Positions 46,069 to 53,755 of a DNA stretch of 64,000 nt are shown here, one piece after another. Below the pieces are notes generated by a model, which was given only the letters and a program-made list of their open reading frames with translations, was not told where the DNA came from and ran no database searches. Source of the DNA: Caulobacter sp. SLTY (lineage in GTDB: Bacteria; Pseudomonadota; Alphaproteobacteria; Caulobacterales; Caulobacteraceae); assembly GCF_009905535.1 (NCBI RefSeq), contig NZ_JAAALA010000002.1, positions 62,001 through 126,000 on the forward strand, given 5' to 3'. Both the position numbers and the translations under genes were made by a program. How positions within the stretch are numbered: position 1 is the first letter of the stretch; each line of letters starts with the position of its first letter.

Positions 46069-47211
46069 ATGGCCGATTTCAGCGCCTTCGCCGGCCGGCC
46101 GGTTCCGGACTGGTATGCCGAGCCGCAGTTCGGCATCTTCATCCACTGGGGCATCTTCTCCGTGCCGGCCTTCGCTCCGGCCGGGGCGTCGATCACCAGC
46201 CTGTTCGAAACCGACTACGACCGCGCCTTCATCCTCGGCCCCTACGCCGAGTGGTACCAGAACGCCCTGCGCGACGAGACCAGCCCGACGGCGATCCGCC
46301 ACAAGGCGCTCTATGGCGATGCCCCCTACGACAGCTTCCGCCAGCCGTTCGAGGAGGCGTCCCGGAGTTTCGACGCCAACCTCTGGGCCGACCTGTTTCA
46401 GTCCGCCGGGGCGAAGTACGTGGTCTTCGTCACCAAACATCACGATGGCTATTGTTTGTGGCCCACCGCCGTGGAGAACCCCCACAAGCCCGGCTGGCAC
46501 AGCGAGCGCGACTTCGTCGGCGAACTGGCCCAGGCGGTGCGGGCACGCGGCATGCGGTTTGGGGTCTACTACTCAGGCGGCCTGGACTGGACCTTCCGCG
46601 ACAGCCTGATCGGCAACATGGGCTCGATGTTCGCCGCCGTGCCGACCGATGAGGACTACCGCGCCTATGCCCTGGCCCAGGCCAAGGAACTGATCGACCG
46701 CTACAAGCCCTCGGTGCTGTGGAACGACATCGCCTGGCCCAGCGCCGAGGACCTGCCCGACCTGTTCGCCTACTACTACGACGCCGTTCCGGACGGGGTG
46801 ATCAACGACCGCTGGCTGGGGATCACGCCCCTGTTCGAGGGCCTCCGCGAGCCGGCCGCCTGCGCGGCGTTCAACGACCGGATCAAGGACAGCATCCAGA
46901 AGAACGGAGTCCACTTCAACGGCGGCTCGCCTCCGCCCCACTGCGACTTCCGCACCGTGGAATACGGCTCGGGCGCGCACCTGAAGGGGGTCAAGTGGGA
47001 GTCGACCCGGGGGCTGGGCCTGGCCTTCGCCTACAATACCGACGAGCCGACCGACAACTACATGACCGGTCCGCAGATCGCCGCCCTGTTCGAGGAGGTA
47101 AGGGCCGATGGCGGCAATCTGCTGCTCAACGTCGGGCCGCGCGCCGACGGCTCGATCCCCCAGGTGCAGTCCAACGCCCTGCTCGACTTCGCCAGGATCA
47201 CCTCCGCTTGA
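46069..47211 (+). CDS. Alpha-L-fucosidase-like glycoside hydrolase (GH29)
   Basis: This 380-residue protein has the GH29 pattern: WYAEPQFGIFIHWGIFSVPAF, then KYVVFVTKHHDGYCLWPT, and the nucleophile Asp in SVLWNDIAWP. It hydrolyses alpha-L-fucosides with retention. It is shorter than many GH29 proteins because the C-terminal beta domain is absent. No signal peptide is visible, so it appears cytosolic and would need imported sugars. AGGGAGG precedes the ATG. No sugar transporter gene lies nearby. Confidence 0.9.
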   Translation: MADFSAFAGRPVPDWYAEPQFGIFIHWGIFSVPAFAPAGASITSLFETDYDRAFILGPYAEWYQNALRDETSPTAIRHKALYGDAPYDSFRQPFEEASRSFDANLWADLFQSAGAKYVVFVTKHHDGYCLWPTAVENPHKPGWHSERDFVGELAQAVRARGMRFGVYYSGGLDWTFRDSLIGNMGSMFAAVPTDEDYRAYALAQAKELIDRYKPSVLWNDIAWPSAEDLPDLFAYYYDAVPDGVINDRWLGITPLFEGLREPAACAAFNDRIKDSIQKNGVHFNGGSPPPHCDFRTVEYGSGAHLKGVKWESTRGLGLAFAYNTDEPTDNYMTGPQIAALFEEVRADGGNLLLNVGPRADGSIPQVQSNALLDFARITSA

Positions 47212-47240
47212 CGTAAGGCCAGTCGCCGGTCAGTTTCGCT

Positions 47241-47256
47241 TCAAACAACTGTTTGA
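47241..47256. promoter_or_regulatory. CAAAC-N4-GTTTG palindrome upstream of the SDR gene
   Basis: The palindrome TCAAAC-AACT-GTTTGA ends 12 bp before the ATG. It matches the published PsrA (TetR family, fatty-acid sensing) motif type CAAAC-N2-4-GTTTG. A similar palindrome lies before the thiolase gene at 59465-59484. Confidence 0.55.
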
Positions 47257-47268
47257 GAGGGAAACAAC

Positions 47269-48042
47269 ATGGCCGCCGAAGGCACGCTGTTCGATCTTAC
47301 CGGCAAGGTCGCCGTCATTACCGGCTCGTCGCGCGGCATCGGCAAGGCCATCGCCGAGCGCATGGCCCAGCACGGCGCCAAGGTGACCATCTCCTCGCGC
47401 AAGGCCGGGCCTTGCGAAGAGGTCGCCGCCGAGATCAACGCCAAGCACCCGGGTTCGGCCATCGCCGTGCCGGCCAACATCTCCTCGAAGGAAGACCTGC
47501 AGCGCCTGGTCGACGAGACCCGCAAGGCGTTCGGCAAGGTCGACATCGTGGTCTGCAACGCCGCCTCCAACCCCTACTACGGCCCGATGGCCGGGATCGA
47601 GGACGACCAGTTCCGCAAGATCCTCGAGAACAATGTGATCGCCAACCACTGGCTGATCTCGATGTGCATCCCGGAGATGAAGGAGCGCAAGGACGGCTCG
47701 GTGATCATCGTTTCGTCCATCGGCGGCCTGCGCGGCAGCCCGGTGATCGGGGCCTACAACGTCTCCAAGGCGGCCGACTTCCAGCTGGCCCGCAACCTGG
47801 CGCATGAATACGGCCAGTATGGCATTCGGGTGAACTGCATCGCCCCCGGCCTGGTCAAGACCGACTTCGCCAAGGCCCTGTGGTCCAACCCCGAGACCCT
47901 GCGCCGCGCCACCGAGCCGGTGCCCCTGCGCCGCATCGGCGAGCCGGACGAGATCGCCGGGGCGGCGGTCTACCTGGCCAGCGCGGCGGGTAGCTTCATG
48001 ACCGGCCAAGCGCTGGTGGTGGACGGCGGGGCGACGATCTAG
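47269..48042 (+). CDS. Short-chain dehydrogenase/reductase
   Basis: This 257-residue SDR has TGSSRGIGKAIAERM for nucleotide binding, CNAASNPYYG, a Ser before the active site (VSSIGGLRG) and the catalytic YNVSK. It ends with MTGQALVVDGGATI. The TGxxxGIG loop with Arg in the fourth position suggests NADP(H). Related proteins handle 3-oxoacyl or secondary alcohol substrates. The PsrA-like palindrome just upstream suggests involvement in fatty-acid metabolism. GAGAGGG precedes the ATG. A REP pair follows. Confidence 0.9.
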   Translation: MAAEGTLFDLTGKVAVITGSSRGIGKAIAERMAQHGAKVTISSRKAGPCEEVAAEINAKHPGSAIAVPANISSKEDLQRLVDETRKAFGKVDIVVCNAASNPYYGPMAGIEDDQFRKILENNVIANHWLISMCIPEMKERKDGSVIIVSSIGGLRGSPVIGAYNVSKAADFQLARNLAHEYGQYGIRVNCIAPGLVKTDFAKALWSNPETLRRATEPVPLRRIGEPDEIAGAAVYLASAAGSFMTGQALVVDGGATI

Positions 48043-48062
48043 GCCCCTGTTCCTCAGCCGAT

Positions 48063-48222
48063 GGGGACAGGTTCGCCGCCACGCCGGCGTCACCAGACCT
48101 GGCGTAGTCTTTTCCCGGCGTACCTGTCCCCGACCGGACCTGGCCGGACCGTCGGGGACAGGTACGCCGGGGGGCGATTTTGCCCAGACCTTTGGCGTCA
48201 GCGACGCGGCGAACCAGTCCCC
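48063..48222. repeat. Head-to-head pair of long-loop REP-like elements
   Basis: Two 69-bp units at 48063-48131 (minus orientation) and 48154-48222 (plus orientation) have the same ends as the other REPs (GGGGACAGGTACGCCG at the head, CGGCGAACC(A/T)GTCCCC at the tail) but a longer centre. A 22-bp near-palindrome separates their heads. The right-hand unit runs into the aminotransferase gene and encodes its last seven residues and stop. Confidence 0.8.
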
Positions 48223-49367
48223 TTTGCCCGCGCCAGTCGCTCGATCCCCGCATCCAGCGTCTCGTCCCGCTTGGCGAAGCACAGGCGGATCAGGTGGATC
48301 GGGGCTTCCGTCTCGTAGAAGGCCGAGATCGGGATGGCGGCGATGCCGTGGTCCTTGACCGCCCGCAGGCAGAAATCGGCGTCGCCCTCGTCGATGCCGG
48401 AGGCGGCCAGGTCGACGTTCAGGAAGTAGGTGCCGGCGGCGGGCAGCACCTTGAACCCCTCCGCCTCCAGCCCCGAGGCCAGCCGATCCCGCGAGCGTTG
48501 CAGGTCCACCGGCATTTGCGCGAACCAGTCCGGACTGTTGTCCAGCCCCCAGGCCACCGCCGCCTGCAGGTTGGGCGGGGTGGTGAAGGTCAGGAACTGG
48601 TGGGCCCCGGCCAGGGCCTTCATCAACGCGGGCGCGGCGCAGAGGAAGCCGACCTTCCAGCCGGTCAGCGCGAACATCTTGCCGGCCGAACCGATCTTCA
48701 CCGTCCGCTCGCGCATGCCGGGAAAGGCCATCAGGGGCTTGAACCGGCGTCCGTCGAAGGTGATCTGTTCCCAGACCTCGTCACAGACCGCGATGGCGTC
48801 ATGTCGCACGCAGTACTCGGCCAGCAGCGCCAGATCCTCGTCGGCCCACAGGGTGGCGGCGGGATTGACCGGGTTGTTCAGCACCACCAACTTCGTGCGT
48901 TCGCTGAACACGCCGTCCAGCATCGGCCGGTCGATTCGGAAGTGCGGCGGCTGTAGCGTGGCCAGGCGGGGAATACCGCCGCAACGGCGCACCATCGGCA
49001 GGTAGGCGTCATAGAGCGGCTGGAACAGCACCACCTCGTCGCCCGGCGAGATCAGCGACAGGAAGGCCGCCGCCAGGGCCTCCGTCGCGCCCGAAGTGAC
49101 GGTGATCTCCGCCAGGCCGTCGAGATCGAGGCCCTGAAACGCCGCGTAGTGACGGGCGGCGGCTTCGCGAAGCTGCGGCAGGCCGCGCATCGGCGGATAC
49201 TGGTTGTAGCCCTCCACCGCCTCCAGCGCCGCCCGTTCGCGCACTGCCCGTGGTCCCGGTTCGTCGGGAAATCCCTGGCCCAGGTTGATCGCGCCATTGT
49301 CCCGCGCCAGTCCGCTCATCACCTCGAAGATGGTGGTCGGCAGGTCGGCGTAGACGGGATGGACCAT
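48198..49367 (-). CDS. PLP-dependent aminotransferase (methionine/kynurenine aminotransferase type)
   Basis: This 389-residue class I/II aminotransferase has INLGQGFPDEPGP and YNQYPPMRGLPQLREA at the start, VTSGATEALAAAFLSL, NNPVNPAATLW, CDEVWEQITFDG, and the PLP lysine in IGSAGKMFALTGWKVGFL. It is closest in pattern to the YbdL/kynurenine-glutamine transaminase group, which prefers methionine or aromatic residues. The last residues (GTGSPRR) and the stop derive from a REP element, so the ancestral end was probably near Lys382. It diverges from a GNAT gene. Confidence 0.92.
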   Translation of the reverse strand: MVHPVYADLPTTIFEVMSGLARDNGAINLGQGFPDEPGPRAVRERAALEAVEGYNQYPPMRGLPQLREAAARHYAAFQGLDLDGLAEITVTSGATEALAAAFLSLISPGDEVVLFQPLYDAYLPMVRRCGGIPRLATLQPPHFRIDRPMLDGVFSERTKLVVLNNPVNPAATLWADEDLALLAEYCVRHDAIAVCDEVWEQITFDGRRFKPLMAFPGMRERTVKIGSAGKMFALTGWKVGFLCAAPALMKALAGAHQFLTFTTPPNLQAAVAWGLDNSPDWFAQMPVDLQRSRDRLASGLEAEGFKVLPAAGTYFLNVDLAASGIDEGDADFCLRAVKDHGIAAIPISAFYETEAPIHLIRLCFAKRDETLDAGIERLARAKGTGSPRR

Positions 49368-49418
49368 GGGACTCTCGGGACGTTGCAAGCACGGCGGCGG
49401 GCGCCCATGCTTCATGCC

Positions 49419-49886
49419 ATGCGCATCGTCGATTTCGAACCCCGTCACGCCGAGGCCTGGAAGGCGCTCAATGAAGCCTGGATCGGCCGCCACTTCGCCA
49501 TCGAGCCCAGCGACCGCGAGGTGCTGGACGACCCGGTCGGCAAGGTGATCGGCATCGGCGGCGTCGTGCTGATGGCCGAGGACGCCGAGGGCGAGGCCAT
49601 CGGCTGCGCCGGCCTCAAGCCCGTGGCGGCCCAGCAGGGCGGCGGGCTGGAAGTGATCAAGATGACGGTCAGCGAGGCGGCGCGGGGCTCGGGGCTGGGC
49701 CGGGCCTTGATGCAGGCCTGCATCGACCGGGCGACGGCCATGGGGGCGCGCCGGCTCTACCTGGAGACCAACAGCGCGCTGGGGCCCGCGCTCGGCCTCT
49801 ATCGGGCCATGGGCTTCGAGGACCTGCCGGCCCAGGCGACACCCTACCAGCGCTGCGACGTCTGGATGCAGCGGCCGCTTCCTTGA
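49419..49886 (+). CDS. GNAT family N-acetyltransferase
   Basis: This 155-residue protein has a GNAT fold: MRIVDFEPRHAEAWKALNEAW at the start in part, GCAGLKPV, and the acetyl-CoA loop in VSEAARGSGLGRALMQACID (R/QxxGxG/A), then LETNSALGPALGLYRAMGF. It would acetylate a small molecule or peptide not identifiable here. The start ATG at 49419 gives a family-typical N-terminus; an ATG four codons upstream is in frame. Confidence 0.88.
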   Translation: MRIVDFEPRHAEAWKALNEAWIGRHFAIEPSDREVLDDPVGKVIGIGGVVLMAEDAEGEAIGCAGLKPVAAQQGGGLEVIKMTVSEAARGSGLGRALMQACIDRATAMGARRLYLETNSALGPALGLYRAMGFEDLPAQATPYQRCDVWMQRPLP

Positions 49887-49932
49887 CGTCGCCGACGCCG
49901 CTAGGAAGAACCGTGGCGTAGAGGGGCGAGCT

Positions 49933-51681
49933 TTGGGGGCCTGGGAAACACTCGGGATAGAGCGGACCCGCGAGGAGCGAGACATCCGCCGCGCCTATGC
50001 CCGCAAGCTGAAGCTGACCAATCCGGAGGACGATCCGGCCGGCTTCCAGAGCCTGCGCGAGGCCTATGAGCAGGCCCTGAGCTATGCCGAACGCGGCTTC
50101 GAATTCGCCGACGGCATGTTCTTCAGCGACGGCTCGGAAGACGCCGGGGACGAGGACGTGGACGAGACGGAAGAGGCGCCGTTCGAGCCTGCCGCATCGC
50201 TGCGTCGCCCGCCCGCGCCTCGGCCCGACATGCCGGCCCAGCCCATCGATCCGGTCGCCGAGGCCATCGCGCGGGAGATCGACGAAGCCCATGCGGCCCT
50301 GGCGCGGTTGGCCGAACTGGTCGCGGCCGACCCGCCGGCCAGCGACGCGGCCCTGGCGCTGGGGCTGGAGGCCCTGGTCGCCGCCCCGGCGATGCAGAAC
50401 CTGGACATGCGCGCCCGCGTCGAGCGGCGCCTGGCGCAGCTGATCCTCGACAATCCCCCGCGCGCCGACGGCCTGATCCCGGCCGCGATCCGGGCCATGG
50501 GCTGGAAACCCCATGGGCGCGGCCCCCTCGCCTCGACCATCGACGAGGTGTTCGATCGCCAGGCGGCGCTGGGCTACCTGCGGGAGTTGAAGCTCAAGCG
50601 CCATCCGCACCATGACGGCTATCGGGCCCTGCAAGCGCCGCCGCCGAAATCGGTTCTCGCCTTCACCTTCCGTCCCGGCTCGCTGAAGTCGGCGCGGTTG
50701 ATCATCGAGCGGCTGGAGAACGAGTTTCCGGCGCTGGAAGACGATTTTCCGCATCTGGCGGCCTGGAGCGACTGGCTGGAGACGCCGAGGCTCAGTCCGA
50801 TGGCGCTGTGGTTCGCCGCCGTGGCGGCGCCGGTAATCGGCGCCATGGCCATGGTCTCTCTGGCCGGTCCCGGACCTTGGGGCTTTCCAGCCGGCGCCGT
50901 GGCCGGGGGCCTCGGAACCCTCCTCCTCGCCTTCGCCCATCTCTACCTGATTCTCTGGCCGCGCCGTCTGTGGCGCACGCGGTGGTCCTGGCGCCTGCCG
51001 GGTTGGCTGGGGCTGGGTTGGATCGTCGGCGGCAGTTTCCTGGTCTGGGCCTCGCCGTTGGCGGTGGACGCTCCGGTCTTCTTCTGGGGGTTGATCGGCC
51101 TTGGCGTCCTAATGGTGCTCTGGACGGCGGTCACCGGCGATATCGACCGGCGCGAAGCCGGCCAGGCCTGGTGGCTGCGCCTGCCGATGCTGCATGGCTA
51201 CTACCTGGTCTGGCTGATGGCCATGGCGATCCTCGCCCCGGCGGTGATGCTGCCCATGGGACCGGTCCTGCTGCTGGCCGGACTGGTCGCGCTGCTGGGG
51301 TCGGGGTCCCTGGCGGAGTTCTGGCTGTACCGGCTCAGCGCCAGCGCGCGGATCATCGGCGCGGGACTGTTGCTTGGGGTGACGTTGCTTGGGCTGGTCT
51401 TTCTGTGGGGACTGTTCCGCTCGCTGGAGCACCTGCCCATGGTCGCGGCGCTGGCGGCCATGGCCACGATCGCCGCCCGGCCGATGGCTGACACCTTGGG
51501 CGATGGAATAACGCGGGTGCGCCACTGGGTCGGCTGGATCGGGCTGATCGGGGTGACCAATCTGGGCCTCGCCGGCTCCCCCTTCGGCGTCCAGGCTTTT
51601 TGCGCCTGGCTGCTGGCGGGCCCGCTGATCGTCGGCGTCGGCGCCCTGATCTCCGCTAACCAGGACCGCCGCGGCCTCTGA
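49933..51681 (+). CDS. J-domain-like protein with C-terminal membrane domain
   Basis: This 582-residue protein starts with a J-like helical segment (MGAWETLGIERTREERDIRRAYARKL in part). The HPD tripeptide is replaced by NPEDDP, so it may not stimulate DnaK. A middle acidic and helical part (residues 60-280) precedes about eight membrane helices (290-575). Comparable proteins are annotated only as J domain-containing. The TTG start has AGGGG upstream. A hairpin terminator lies between it and the convergent RcnB-like gene. Confidence 0.78.
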   Translation: MGAWETLGIERTREERDIRRAYARKLKLTNPEDDPAGFQSLREAYEQALSYAERGFEFADGMFFSDGSEDAGDEDVDETEEAPFEPAASLRRPPAPRPDMPAQPIDPVAEAIAREIDEAHAALARLAELVAADPPASDAALALGLEALVAAPAMQNLDMRARVERRLAQLILDNPPRADGLIPAAIRAMGWKPHGRGPLASTIDEVFDRQAALGYLRELKLKRHPHHDGYRALQAPPPKSVLAFTFRPGSLKSARLIIERLENEFPALEDDFPHLAAWSDWLETPRLSPMALWFAAVAAPVIGAMAMVSLAGPGPWGFPAGAVAGGLGTLLLAFAHLYLILWPRRLWRTRWSWRLPGWLGLGWIVGGSFLVWASPLAVDAPVFFWGLIGLGVLMVLWTAVTGDIDRREAGQAWWLRLPMLHGYYLVWLMAMAILAPAVMLPMGPVLLLAGLVALLGSGSLAEFWLYRLSASARIIGAGLLLGVTLLGLVFLWGLFRSLEHLPMVAALAAMATIAARPMADTLGDGITRVRHWVGWIGLIGVTNLGLAGSPFGVQAFCAWLLAGPLIVGVGALISANQDRRGL

Positions 51682-51690
51682 AACACGAAA

Positions 51691-51720
51691 GAGCCCCCGA
51701 GGCGTCCGCTCCGGGGGCTC
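51691..51720. terminator. Hairpin terminator between convergent genes
   Basis: The stem GAGCCCCCG / CGGGGGCTC encloses a 12-nt loop and lies 9 bp after the J-like gene and 24 bp beyond the RcnB-like stop. U-tracts are weak in both directions. Confidence 0.6.
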
Positions 51721-51744
51721 GATCATTCGGCTTTGTGACTCGGT

Positions 51745-52221
51745 CTATTCGAACAGGTCGAAGACGACCGAGGCGATCAGGCCGGTGGCGATGGCCGTCA
51801 GGATGACGTCATCCCCGTGGCGATAGTAGCCGTAGCCGCGCGGGGGCGGGGGCAGGCGGTAGGCCCGGTAGTCGACGTAGTAGCCGCGGCCGCGGTAGGC
51901 CGGCGGCAGGTACTGGCCACGAGCCCAGCGACGGTTGGCCTGGTATCCACGCGGGGCGTAGTAGCGTCCGGCGCTGTAGCGACGGTCGGCCCGGCGCTCC
52001 CAGCGGCTGTCGCGGCGGTCGTCACGGCGGTCATACCGGTCGTCGCGACGGTCATCCCGGCGGTCATACCGGTCATCCCGGCGCTCGTCGCGGCGGTCGT
52101 AGCGGTCGTCACGGCGTTCGTCGCGACGGTCGTATCCACCGCCACCGTAGGGCTGGGCCGCGGCGGCGCCGGCGGTCCCCAGGACCGACAGGGCAATGGC
52201 GGCGATCAGGAACTTCTTCAT
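51745..52221 (-). CDS. RcnB-like periplasmic protein with Arg/Asp repeats
   Basis: This 158-residue protein has a signal peptide (residues 1-22, AAAAQ). Four 11-residue repeats of the form YDRRD(E/D)RRDDR lie at residues 30-73, followed by an RcnB-type domain (RWARGQYLPPAYRGRGYYVDY, then LPPPPRGYGYYRHGDDVILT in part) and a hydrophobic end. E. coli RcnB influences nickel and cobalt export, but proteins with long charged repeats of this sort are widespread in alphaproteobacteria without known metal roles. The gene is a single unit. Confidence 0.82.
   Translation of the reverse strand: MKKFLIAAIALSVLGTAGAAAAQPYGGGGYDRRDERRDDRYDRRDERRDDRYDRRDDRRDDRYDRRDDRRDSRWERRADRRYSAGRYYAPRGYQANRRWARGQYLPPAYRGRGYYVDYRAYRLPPPPRGYGYYRHGDDVILTAIATGLIASVVFDLFE
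52003..52134. repeat. 33-bp tandem repeats inside the RcnB-like gene
   Basis: Four in-frame 33-bp units encode the alternating Arg/Asp segment. They are coding repeats, prone to slippage without frame loss. Confidence 0.8.
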
Positions 52222-52319
52222 GGGTCACTCTCTCCTCGGCGGGTGAAAGGACGATCCCGTCCCCGACGTTGGAGAGGGTTATGAAGGGCGCCGGCTGATC
52301 CCAACCTGAACGGCTTTGG

Positions 52320-52928
52320 TCATCCGCCGTTCATCTTCGCAAACACCAGGCTGAGATTGTTGGCCGGCATGGCGATGCGGGCTCGCAAGGCAAGGCCGTA
52401 CCGGTCCGCCAACGCCTCGACATCCTCGCGCCGGCGCAGGCCCCAAGCCGGGTTCCGGCTCTTCAGGCTGTGGTCAAAGTCCAGGTTTGACGGGGCGGTT
52501 TCGACCAAGCCCTCCAGATAGGGACCGTAGAGATAGAGCACGCCACCCTTGGGGAGGACGGCGCCGGCCCCCGCCAGAAGGCCCTCCGTCGCCGCCCAGG
52601 GCGAGATGTGGACCATGTTGATGCAGACCATGGCGTCGGCCGCCTGAACCGGCCAGTCGTCCGGACGCGAGGCGTCCAGGCGCAAGGGCTCCAGCAGGTT
52701 GGGCAGGCCGGCCTCGGCGCGCCAGGCGGCGATGCTGGCTAGGGCGGTCTCGTCGGGATCGGTCGGTTGCCAGGTCAGGTCCGGCAGGTGGCCGGCCATG
52801 TGCACGGCGTGCTCTCCGGCCCCGGCGGCGATCTCCAGGACCAGGCCGGTGGCCGGCAGATGTTCGCGCAGCACAGCCAGGATCGGATCGCGGTTGCGGG
52901 CGGTGGAGGGCGAGGTCCGGGCGGTCAT
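52320..52928 (-). CDS. DUF938 family SAM-dependent methyltransferase-like protein
   Basis: This 202-residue protein has the DUF938 pattern: PSTARNRDPILAVLREHLP, the SAM loop VLEIAAGAGEHAVHMA, then CINMVHISPWAATEGLLAGA and YGPYLEG, and NPAWGLRRREDV near the end. The fold is that of a class I methyltransferase with a substrate not yet defined. It diverges from the osmoprotectant transporter genes across 53 bp. Confidence 0.9.
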   Translation of the reverse strand: MTARTSPSTARNRDPILAVLREHLPATGLVLEIAAGAGEHAVHMAGHLPDLTWQPTDPDETALASIAAWRAEAGLPNLLEPLRLDASRPDDWPVQAADAMVCINMVHISPWAATEGLLAGAGAVLPKGGVLYLYGPYLEGLVETAPSNLDFDHSLKSRNPAWGLRRREDVEALADRYGLALRARIAMPANNLSLVFAKMNGG

Positions 52929-52981
52929 CGGGGCAAGCTAACCCATTCCGCCAAACGGGGAACACGGGTTAGGGTCGTCGC

Positions 52982-53755
52982 ATGGCCGACCCCTCCGCGA
53001 TCGACTTCGACACCGTCTCAAAGGCCTACGCCGGTCGCGCGGCGGTGGATGGCGTATCGCTGGCGATCCCGGCGGGACAGTTCGTGGCGGTGGTCGGCGC
53101 CTCTGGCTCGGGCAAGACCACCCTGCTGAAGATGGTCAATCGCCTTGCGGAGCCTTCCCAGGGCGGGGTCCGGATCGAAGGCCAGGATGTGGCGGCGCAG
53201 GACGCCGTCCAGCTGCGCCGGCGGATCGGCTACGTCTTCCAGGGCGTCGGGCTGTTTCCGCACATGACCGTGGCCGAGAACATAGCCATCACCCCCCGCC
53301 TGCTCGGCTGGGTGAAGGCGGACATCGCCGCGCGCGTGGATGAGCTGCTCGACCTCGTCGCCCTGCCCAGGACCTATGCCGAACGGTTCCCGGACCAACT
53401 GTCCGGCGGCGAGCGCCAGCGGGTCGGGGTGGCGCGGGCCCTGGCGGCCCGGCCCTCGATCCTGCTGATGGACGAGCCCTTCGGGGCGCTGGACCCGATT
53501 ACCCGCGAGGCGCTGGGCCAGGCGACGCGCGCGCTGCACGACCAGCTGGGCCTGACCACCCTGATGGTCACCCATGACGTACAGGAGGCGGTGCTGCTGG
53601 CCGACCGGATCGTGGTGATGGCGAACGGGAAGGTGCTGGCGGACGATACGCCCCGCGCCCTGCTCGCCGGCCATTCCGACCCGGACGTGGCGGCCCTGAT
53701 GGCCACGCCTGCCCGCCAGGCGCGGGCCATCGCCGCCCTGATGGAGGCCCGGTGA
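52982..53755 (+). CDS. Osmoprotectant (glycine betaine/choline type) ABC transporter ATPase
   Basis: This 257-residue ATPase has Walker A GASGSGKTT, signature LSGGERQRVGVARAL, Walker B ILLMDEPFGALDP and the switch His in VTHDVQEA. The region preceding Walker A and the QLRRRIGYVFQGVGLFPHMT segment resemble OpuCA/ProV. The usual C-terminal CBS pair of OpuCA (about 380 residues) is absent, so ionic-strength gating through CBS is not expected. The stop overlaps the next start by one base (TGATG). Confidence 0.9.
   Translation: MADPSAIDFDTVSKAYAGRAAVDGVSLAIPAGQFVAVVGASGSGKTTLLKMVNRLAEPSQGGVRIEGQDVAAQDAVQLRRRIGYVFQGVGLFPHMTVAENIAITPRLLGWVKADIAARVDELLDLVALPRTYAERFPDQLSGGERQRVGVARALAARPSILLMDEPFGALDPITREALGQATRALHDQLGLTTLMVTHDVQEAVLLADRIVVMANGKVLADDTPRALLAGHSDPDVAALMATPARQARAIAALMEAR

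Noticed and set aside
52003..52134. Regular 33-bp repeats considered as a CRISPR array
   Set aside because: There are no spacers; the repeats are in frame within a secreted protein and encode Arg/Asp segments.
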